Part shown: piece after piece, positions 6,618-11,584 of the stretch
Layout of the letters: each line of letters starts with the position of its first letter
Numbering within the stretch: the first letter of the stretch is position 1
Origin: Bacillota bacterium
GTDB lineage: Bacteria; Bacillota; Clostridia; Christensenellales; Aristaeellaceae
Reading direction: 5' to 3'
Length of the DNA: 11,584 nt
Assembly: GCA_023435435.1 (NCBI GenBank)
Contig: JAEYRW010000074.1
Span: 1 to 11,584, forward strand
Made by a program: the position numbers and the translations under genes
The notes under the pieces: generated by a model
Databases searched by the model: none
What the model saw: only the letters and a program-made list of their open reading frames with translations
Told to the model about the DNA's origin: nothing

Positions 6618-7319
6618 ATGAAGAAAATCTTTGGAATCGCCCTTGCGGCCGTCATGGCGTTCGGCGCGTTTGGAGCTCTTGCGGACGAGACACAGGGGGT
6701 GACGCTGGGCGGCGTGGTGGTGGAGGCGACGGATTCGACGGTGCTCATTCATACCGACGAATACGGCGACGTGCTCGTCAATTACGACGAAACGACGGTG
6801 CTTGAGGGCCTCGAGGCCGTTGAGCCGGAGACATACATCATCGTGACTTACACAGGAGCCATGACCCGCTCCATTCCGCCGCAGATTTTTGCCGAGAAGA
6901 TTTCCATGTTCGTCGCAAGCGGCACGGTGACCGAGGTAACCGACGCGGGCGTGCTCGTCGATCAGGGCGATCTGGGGCCTGTTTTCGTTCATTTGCAGGA
7001 CGGCATGGAACCGCTCTACTACGGCTGCGTGGTGGATGTGTACTATTCCGGCGTCATGGCCATGTCCTATCCCGGGCAGATCACCGCGCTCTACGTGGTG
7101 ACGCCCACCCTGCCGGGCATCGTCTCCGAGCTGGGCGACGGCTACTTTCTCATGATGGGCGAGGACGGCCAGACGTACATGGTCAACAACGACGACGGCA
7201 CCCATGTGGACGACGCGCTCAACGCCGGGGACGCGGTTTCGGTCATCTACAACGGCGCGGTGGCCAAATCCATGCCGCCGCAGATCTACGCCATCGCGGT
7301 TTCCCACTTAGGCCAATAG
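6618..7319 (+). CDS. Exported protein with three internal repeats, unknown function
   Basis: I do not recognise a named family. The 233-residue protein opens with a clear signal peptide (MKKIFGIALAAVMAFG then AFGALA), predicted to be cleaved after residue 22. The mature part consists of three repeats of about 60-66 residues (roughly 32-97, 102-161 and 167-229). Each starts with a G-x-V beta strand pair and ends with Y-x-G-x-x-x-x-S-x-P-x-Q-I-x-A: YTGAMTRSIPPQIFA, YSGVMAMSYPGQITA and YNGAVAKSMPPQIYA. Mature repeats are acidic and beta-rich, compatible with small beta-barrel (OB-like or DUF3221/YobA-like) modules outside the membrane, though this is a guess. AGGAGG lies seven bases upstream of the ATG, which fixes the start; the longer open frame upstream is not used. 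An intrinsic terminator follows. Confidence 0.85.
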   Translation: MKKIFGIALAAVMAFGAFGALADETQGVTLGGVVVEATDSTVLIHTDEYGDVLVNYDETTVLEGLEAVEPETYIIVTYTGAMTRSIPPQIFAEKISMFVASGTVTEVTDAGVLVDQGDLGPVFVHLQDGMEPLYYGCVVDVYYSGVMAMSYPGQITALYVVTPTLPGIVSELGDGYFLMMGEDGQTYMVNNDDGTHVDDALNAGDAVSVIYNGAVAKSMPPQIYAIAVSHLGQ

Positions 7320-7328
7320 GCGGTTTTC

Positions 7329-7353
7329 AGCCCTCCGCGCGAGGGCTTTTTTT
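7329..7353 (+). terminator. Intrinsic terminator after the exported repeat protein
   Basis: A seven-base-pair stem AGCCCTC/GAGGGCT (7329-7335 with 7341-7347) with the five-base loop CGCGC runs straight into a seven-T tract (7347-7353). It lies ten bases after the stop codon and separates this unit from the ABC exporter genes. Confidence 0.9.
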
Positions 7354-7363
7354 GTTATGCCCC

Positions 7364-7391
7364 TTGCTATTTGAATGAATGTGTGTATACT
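7364..7391 (+). promoter_or_regulatory. Promoter of the ABC exporter operon
   Basis: TTGCTA (7364-7369) and TATACT (7386-7391, five of six consensus bases) are separated by 16 bases in an AT-rich island just after the terminator. The predicted start near 7398 leaves a leader of about 43 bases before the first exporter gene, whose ribosome binding site is a modest AAGGGTG. Confidence 0.6.
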
Positions 7392-7440
7392 AATGATACG
7401 CGGGCTAACGGTTTGATCTACGAACGAAAAGGGTGTTGAA

Positions 7441-9156
7441 ATGAAGTTCATCGCGCGCCTCATTGGGAGGCACATCGGCATGTTTCTGGTGGCGACCTTC
7501 TTTTTGTCCATCGAGACCATGGCGGACCTCATGCAGCCGACGTTCATGGCCCACGTCGTGGACAGGGGCGTCAAGGGAAAGGACATCGGGATCATTCTCA
7601 CCTACGGCGCGGTGATGCTGGGCATCGCGGCGCTGGGCGCGGTGGGCGCGGTATTCCGAAACATTTTTGCCAGCCGCACCTCCCAGCAAATCGGCAAGGA
7701 GCTGCGCGGCGACCTGTACAAAAAGGTGCAGACGCTGTCGTTTGAAAACATCGACCGGCTGCGCCCGGCGTCCATCATCACCCGCATCACCAACGACGTG
7801 ACCCAGGTGCAGAACTTCATCAACGGTTCCATGCGCATCATGCTCAAGGCGCCCATCGCTTGCATCGGGGCCATCATCCTCATCATCACACAGACGCCGC
7901 GCCAGTTCCCCGTCATGATGGGGATTCTGGCAATCGCGGCGGTTCTGATTGTGCTCAACATGAAATTCGGCTATCCGCGCTTCGGGCGGATGCAGGCGCG
8001 GCTCGACAAACTCAACGACGTAAGCCGGGAATTTCTCACGTCCATCCGCGTGGTGAAGGCCTTCAACGCGGAGGGGCAGGAGGCGGAGAAATTCGACCGT
8101 GCGGCCGCCGATTTCGCGAAAGCGGGGGTATCCGCCACGCGGGTGCAGGCGACGTTTTCGCCGCTGATCAACCTCACGGTCAACATGGGCATCATACTGC
8201 TTCTGTGGCTCTCCCAGGCGCAGGATGCGGGGCAGATCGGAAAACTGGTGGCGTCCGTGAGTTACATGACCCAGGTGGCGTTTGCCCTGGGCATGGTTTC
8301 GAACATCCTCAACAGCGCCGTGCGCGCCATGACCTCCGCCGGGCGCGTGCAGGAAATTTTGAATGAGGTGCCCGCCCAGGAGACGCCCAAGGTACCCCTC
8401 GAACCTGCGATCCGGGGCGCGGTGGCGTTTGAAAACGTCTCGTTCCGCTACGCCGCGTCCGCCAATCCCGCGCTTTCGGACATTTCGTTCCGCGCGGAGC
8501 CGGGGGAGACCATCGGCATCATCGGCCCTACGGGCGCGGGCAAGTCTTCCCTGATCAATCTCGTGCCGCGCTTCTACGACGCGACGGCGGGACGCGTGCT
8601 GGTGGACGGCGCGGACGTGAACCGCGTCGAGTCCCATGTCCTTCGCGGCGCCATCGCCGTGGTGCCCCAGAAGGCGCTTCTGTTTACCGGCACCATCGCG
8701 GAAAACATTCGATGGGGGAAGGGAGGGGCCACGAACGGGGAAATCGAACGCGCGGCGCGGCTTGCGTGCGCGGACGAATTCGTGCGCGGCTTCCCGGAGG
8801 GATACGATACGATTCTCGGGCAGGCGGGCGTGAACCTTTCGGGCGGTCAGAAGCAGCGGCTCTCCATCGCCCGGGCGCTCATCCGGGAACCCCGCATTTT
8901 GATCCTCGACGATTGCACCAGTGCCCTGGACGCGTTTACCGAGGCGGCGGTTCTGAAGGGTTTGCGGGCGGAGGCGGGGAAGATGACGGTGCTCATCATC
9001 AGCCAGCGCGTCTCGACGGTGATGCGCGCCGACCGCATCCTGTGCCTCGAGGACGGGCGGCTGCGCGGCTTCGGCACCCACGAGGCGCTCATGAATTCCT
9101 GCGATACCTACCGGGCCATCTATGCCTCTCAGATCGGGGGTGAGCAGGTTGGATAA
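7441..9156 (+). CDS. ABC exporter half-transporter, degenerate-site subunit (BmrC/TM287-like)
   Basis: This is a type IV (ABCB-like) exporter half-transporter of 571 residues: an N-terminal six-helix membrane domain (about 10-300) and a C-terminal ATPase domain. ATPase motifs are Walker A GPTGAGKSS (362-370), Q-loop Gln410, signature LSGGQ (466-470) and Walker B ILILDD (486-491). The usual catalytic Glu after Walker B is Asp491, and the switch His is Gln522 (IISQR). These changes mark the subunit that supplies the non-catalytic ATP site in heterodimeric exporters such as BmrCD and TM287/288, whereas its intact signature serves the partner's catalytic site. The next gene encodes that partner and overlaps this one by eight bases. 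Substrates of this group are often drugs or amphiphiles, but specificity cannot be read here. Confidence 0.93.
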   Translation: MKFIARLIGRHIGMFLVATFFLSIETMADLMQPTFMAHVVDRGVKGKDIGIILTYGAVMLGIAALGAVGAVFRNIFASRTSQQIGKELRGDLYKKVQTLSFENIDRLRPASIITRITNDVTQVQNFINGSMRIMLKAPIACIGAIILIITQTPRQFPVMMGILAIAAVLIVLNMKFGYPRFGRMQARLDKLNDVSREFLTSIRVVKAFNAEGQEAEKFDRAAADFAKAGVSATRVQATFSPLINLTVNMGIILLLWLSQAQDAGQIGKLVASVSYMTQVAFALGMVSNILNSAVRAMTSAGRVQEILNEVPAQETPKVPLEPAIRGAVAFENVSFRYAASANPALSDISFRAEPGETIGIIGPTGAGKSSLINLVPRFYDATAGRVLVDGADVNRVESHVLRGAIAVVPQKALLFTGTIAENIRWGKGGATNGEIERAARLACADEFVRGFPEGYDTILGQAGVNLSGGQKQRLSIARALIREPRILILDDCTSALDAFTEAAVLKGLRAEAGKMTVLIISQRVSTVMRADRILCLEDGRLRGFGTHEALMNSCDTYRAIYASQIGGEQVG

Positions 9157-10945
9157 GAGAATGGTGCCGCCGCCGAGCCAGTTCGGCAGGCGCAACTTCG
9201 GCGCGCCCCACGCAAAGCCCAAGGACTTAAAGGGCACGCTTTCCAGGCTGTGGATGCTTACCAAGGGTCACAGGCGCGGGCTTGGCTGGATCTGGCTATT
9301 GTCCTTCCTGGCGTCCGCCTCCGCGATTTTCTCGCCGCTCATCATCGGCGACGCGGTGGGGCGGATCGACAGGGGGGATTACGCCGCGTGGATTCTGGCG
9401 ATCCTGCTGATCCTGTATGTGGCGGACTGGCTGGTGCGGTTTTTGCAGCAGTTCTTTATGGCGTCCATCGGCCAGCGAATCATTTATCACATCCGCGTGG
9501 CGCTGTTTGACGCCATGCAGAAGCTGCCCATCGCCTACTTCGACCGCAGAAGCCACGGCGAGCTCATGAGCCGGCTCACCAATGACGTGGACAACATCAG
9601 CCAGACCATCTCCGATTCGCTTTCCCAGCTGATGGTTTACGCGTTTACCATCCTCGGCATCCTCGGGATCATGATCTGGAAGAGCGGGATTCTCACGCTG
9701 GTGTCCCTGGTCTCCGTAGGGTTGGTGTTCCTGCTTACCCGCGCGGTGACAAAGCGTACCCGCACGCTCTTTGCCCGGCAGCAGGCGACATTGGGGCGAT
9801 TAAACGGCCAGGTGGAGGAGTCCGTCTCCGGGCTTTCCATGGTAAAGGCATATTGCCGGGAAGAGCGGATGATCGGCGACTTTGAGGGGATCAACGAGCA
9901 GTTCCGGGAAGTGGCCACCCGGGCGCAGATCATTTCCGGGTACCTGATGCCCATTACGGGGGTCATCAACAACCTGAGCTATGTGGCAATCGCCATCGCG
10001 GGCGGGCTCATGGCGGCGGGGGGCAGCATCGAGATCGACACCATCGTGAGCTTCCTTCTCTATTCGCGCCAGTTTTCCCGGCCTTTCGTGGACATCGCCA
10101 ACATCTACAACAACTTCCAGACCGCCGTGGCGGGCGCGGAGCGCATATTCCAGGTGCTGGACGAACCGCCCGAACCCGCGGACCCGGCGGACAACATCCC
10201 TCTCGACCGGCCGCGGGGGGACATCGAATTCAGACATGTGACATTCGGCTACGACCCGGCGGTGCCGATCCTCAAGGACGTGAGCCTTTCGGTTTCCGCG
10301 GGTACGCGGGTGGCCATCGTCGGGGCCACCGGCGCGGGCAAGACCACGATCATCAATCTTCTGACGCGCTTTTACGACGTGAACGCGGGCGAGATTTTGC
10401 TCGACGGGCACGATCTGCGCGCCTACCGCATGGCGGATTTGCGCCGGGCGTTCGGCGTGGTCCTGCAGGACACGGCGCTTTTCGGGACCAGCGTCCGGGA
10501 AAACATCGCCTACGGGCGGTCGGGCGTGCCCGAGCACCAAATTCGGGCGGCGGCCGCCACCGCGGGTGCAGATTCCTTCATCCGCCGCCTTCCTCAGGGG
10601 TACGATACGATCCTTGCCCAGGGAGGGCAGGCCCTGAGTCAGGGCGAACGACAGCTGCTCACCATTGCGCGCGCGGTGCTGGTGGACGCGCCCATCCTGA
10701 TCCTCGACGAGGCGACCAGTTCCGTGGACACCATGACCGAGCGGAAGATTCGGGAGGCCATGCTCAAGATTACCGGCGGGCGGACGTCCTTCATCATCGC
10801 GCATCGGCTGTCCACCATCCGGGATTCGGACCTCATCGTGCTCATTGAGGACGGACGGATCGCCGAAATGGGCACCCACGACGCGCTGATGGAGGCCGGC
10901 GGGCGGTATGCGCAGATGTATCTGACGCAGCTCGGACAGGAATAA
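9149..10945 (+). CDS. ABC exporter half-transporter, catalytic-site subunit (BmrD/TM288-like)
   Basis: This is the partner half-transporter, 598 residues, with an N-terminal extension of about 30 residues, a six-helix membrane domain (about 45-325) and an ATPase domain. Motifs are Walker A GATGAGKTT (392-400), Q-loop Gln440, Walker B ILILDE with catalytic Glu521, and switch His552 (IIAHR), all intact. Its signature is degenerate, LSQGE (496-500) in place of LSGGQ. Together with the first subunit this gives one active and one inactive ATP site. I prefer the TTG start at 9149 because GGGGGTGA (9136-9143), a near match to the 16S-complementary GGAGGTGA, sits at the right distance. GTG at 9140 and ATG at 9161 are alternatives; the family N-terminus is too variable to decide. 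Translation is coupled to the upstream gene. Confidence 0.93.
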   Translation: MDKRMVPPPSQFGRRNFGAPHAKPKDLKGTLSRLWMLTKGHRRGLGWIWLLSFLASASAIFSPLIIGDAVGRIDRGDYAAWILAILLILYVADWLVRFLQQFFMASIGQRIIYHIRVALFDAMQKLPIAYFDRRSHGELMSRLTNDVDNISQTISDSLSQLMVYAFTILGILGIMIWKSGILTLVSLVSVGLVFLLTRAVTKRTRTLFARQQATLGRLNGQVEESVSGLSMVKAYCREERMIGDFEGINEQFREVATRAQIISGYLMPITGVINNLSYVAIAIAGGLMAAGGSIEIDTIVSFLLYSRQFSRPFVDIANIYNNFQTAVAGAERIFQVLDEPPEPADPADNIPLDRPRGDIEFRHVTFGYDPAVPILKDVSLSVSAGTRVAIVGATGAGKTTIINLLTRFYDVNAGEILLDGHDLRAYRMADLRRAFGVVLQDTALFGTSVRENIAYGRSGVPEHQIRAAAATAGADSFIRRLPQGYDTILAQGGQALSQGERQLLTIARAVLVDAPILILDEATSSVDTMTERKIREAMLKITGGRTSFIIAHRLSTIRDSDLIVLIEDGRIAEMGTHDALMEAGGRYAQMYLTQLGQE

Positions 10946-10950
10946 CAAGG

Positions 10951-11005
10951 GGCGCGCATGCGTAGGATGTATCGGGGAAATTCACGGTTTTGCCATCCGT
11001 GCGCC
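10951..11005 (+). other. Long imperfect hairpin downstream of the exporter operon
   Basis: GGCGCGC (10951-10957) can pair with GTGCGCC (10999-11005, one G-U), and GGATG (10965-10969) with CATCC (10994-10998). This leaves a seven-base bulge on one side and a 24-base loop. It starts five bases after the exporter stop codon. The sequence after the stem is A-rich, not T-rich, so it is not a canonical intrinsic terminator. It may be a 3' stabilising structure or chance pairing in GC-rich DNA. Confidence 0.35.
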
Positions 11006-11026
11006 GAAAAAGGACATGGATTTATA

Positions 11027-11055
11027 TTTACTTAACCGAACGGATATGATATAAT
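11027..11055 (+). promoter_or_regulatory. Strong extended -10 promoter of the DUF1508 gene
   Basis: A perfect -10 TATAAT (11050-11055) is preceded by TGA, forming an extended -10. The -35 TTTACT (11027-11032) lies 17 bases upstream with four of six consensus bases. The predicted start near 11062 gives a leader of about 69 bases. That leader contains a possible six-base-pair stem, GAGACG (11071-11076) with CGTCTC (11098-11103). The AT-rich promoter stands out from the GC-rich surroundings. Confidence 0.75.
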
Positions 11056-11130
11056 CAATATATCAACCGAGAGACGCGACTCGACTCGCTTGCCCCACGT
11101 CTCCCCCTGTGTCGATGCGAGGTGCGATCG

Positions 11131-11286
11131 ATGGAAGATAAATGGGAATTCTATCAGGACTTTACCGGCGAATGGCGCTGGCGACGGATCACGCCCAGCG
11201 GCAGGATCAGCGGTTACTCGTCCGTGGCGTATGAGACCAGGCAGGATTGCGTGGAAAACGCGCGGGAATTCGGATTCGCCGGCTGA
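11131..11286 (+). CDS. Small DUF1508/YegP-like protein
   Basis: The 51-residue product carries a single DUF1508/YegP-type module. It has the W-E-F-Y-x-D-x-x-G-E-W-R-W-R beginning (residues 5-18), a central G-R-I-S-G-Y-S-S turn (24-31), then Y-E-T-R-x-D-C-V-x-N-A in the C-terminal helix (35-45). Proteins of this family often have one or two such modules and have no established biochemical role. GAGGTG (11119-11124) lies six bases before the ATG, and a strong promoter is present upstream. With a terminator downstream, the gene looks like a complete single-gene unit. The call rests on the pattern of aromatic and charged residues recalled from the family. Confidence 0.8.
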   Translation: MEDKWEFYQDFTGEWRWRRITPSGRISGYSSVAYETRQDCVENAREFGFAG

Positions 11287-11353
11287 CTTCGTCCGGTTGT
11301 GGCGCGCGGGGAACCCAGCGAGGGGTTGCCTTGTATTGTTGATGCTTTGAGGA

Positions 11354-11382
11354 ACCGGCCATGGGCCGGTCCCTTTCGTTTT
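11354..11382 (+). terminator. Intrinsic terminator after the DUF1508 gene
   Basis: A seven-base-pair stem ACCGGCC/GGCCGGT (11354-11360 with 11364-11370) closes a three-base ATG loop and is followed by CCC and the T-rich TTTCGTTTT. Two more pairs are possible beyond an A-C mismatch. It lies about 70 bases after the stop codon. Confidence 0.75.
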
Positions 11383-11524
11383 CTCCGGAGCCGCATGGAG
11401 AGAGCCCTGAGGAGTGCGCATTGCGTTTCAAAACTTGACGGCGGGTAAAGGGGTGCAATATTCCGAGGCCTGTGGCCCGATGTTGCCGCGCTTGTATTAA
11501 GTTTGCGCAGGCCGTGCGGAGTGC

Positions 11525-11552
11525 TTGACGGTGCGGGCAGGGAGCGTACAAT
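11525..11552 (+). promoter_or_regulatory. Promoter pointing into the right-end GGGGCCAA repeat
   Basis: TTGACG (11525-11530) and TACAAT (11547-11552), each five of six consensus bases, are separated by 16 bases. The predicted transcript start falls at about 11559, inside the first GGGGCCAA unit, so the RNA would begin with the repeat. No gene is visible before the window ends. A diverged copy of the same segment lies about 90 bases upstream (11434-11463). The rest of 11383-11524 holds no gene that I can support. Confidence 0.5.
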
Positions 11553-11557
11553 CATTC

Positions 11558-11584
11558 GGGGCCAAGGGGCCAAGGGGCCAAGGG
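11558..11584. repeat. GGGGCCAA tandem repeat at right end
   Basis: Three perfect copies of GGGGCCAA plus GGG run to the last base of the window, so the true array is probably longer. The 27 bases are identical to positions 1-27. The G-tracts are spaced for a G-quadruplex on the plus strand. Confidence 0.9.

Noticed and set aside
5140..6618. A 492-codon plus-strand open frame spanning the acetyltransferase and the VCBS-like gene
   Set aside because: It runs antisense to one real gene and out of frame through another. Its second half is strongly Arg rich and no domain is seen.
7405..9264. A 619-codon open frame on the minus strand across the first exporter gene
   Set aside because: It is antisense to a clear ABC transporter, is Arg/His/Gly rich without domain motifs, and reflects the codon bias of GC-rich coding DNA. 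The same applies to the minus-strand frame at 9800-10948.
1..11584. The window as a closed circular element, based on identical 27-base ends
   Set aside because: The shared ends are low-complexity GGGGCCAA repeat with another copy inside the window, and there are no replication or mobilisation genes. A contig broken at a dispersed repeat is simpler. Read pairs spanning the junction would be needed to claim circularity.

Overview
The window is an 11.6 kb stretch of GC-rich DNA that reads like a chromosomal contig from an anaerobic, Clostridia-type Bacillota. Three things point there: strong AGGAGG-type ribosome binding sites, sigma-A-like promoters, and gene families (LarB/LarC/LarE, MurK-type sugar kinase, BmrCD-type heterodimeric exporter) that are common in that group. 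No plasmid, phage, transposase, CRISPR, rRNA or tRNA gene is recognisable. Both ends of the window lie in the same GGGGCCAA tandem repeat, which is probably why the contig stops there.

Layout. Positions 1-546 hold no convincing gene. They carry the terminal repeat and a pair of inverted, diverged copies of a longer repeat. Positions 547-5155 are a tightly overlapping minus-strand operon, transcribed larE, larB, larC, murK, murQ, with a clear promoter at 5225-5253. Upstream of it on the same strand is a GNAT acetyltransferase (5263-5718). The plus strand then carries an FG-GAP/VCBS-like protein (5831-6547) and an exported protein with three internal repeats (6618-7319), closed by an intrinsic terminator. 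Next is a two-gene heterodimeric ABC exporter (7441-10945) with its own promoter. A 51-residue DUF1508/YegP-like protein (11131-11286) follows, with a strong extended -10 promoter and a terminator. The last 170 bases are non-coding and end with a promoter pointing into the terminal repeat.

How the genes may work together. LarB, LarE and LarC build the nickel-pincer nucleotide (NPN) cofactor used by lactate racemase and related LarA-family racemases/epimerases. MurK and MurQ salvage peptidoglycan amino sugars: the kinase phosphorylates MurNAc/GlcNAc, and the etherase splits MurNAc-6-phosphate into GlcNAc-6-phosphate and D-lactate. All five genes overlap by 1-11 bases and look translationally coupled. 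The appealing inference is that D-lactate released from muramic acid is the substrate of an NPN-dependent racemase encoded elsewhere, since no larA lies in the window. This is the most interesting hypothesis here. The gene identities are solid; the metabolic link is inference.
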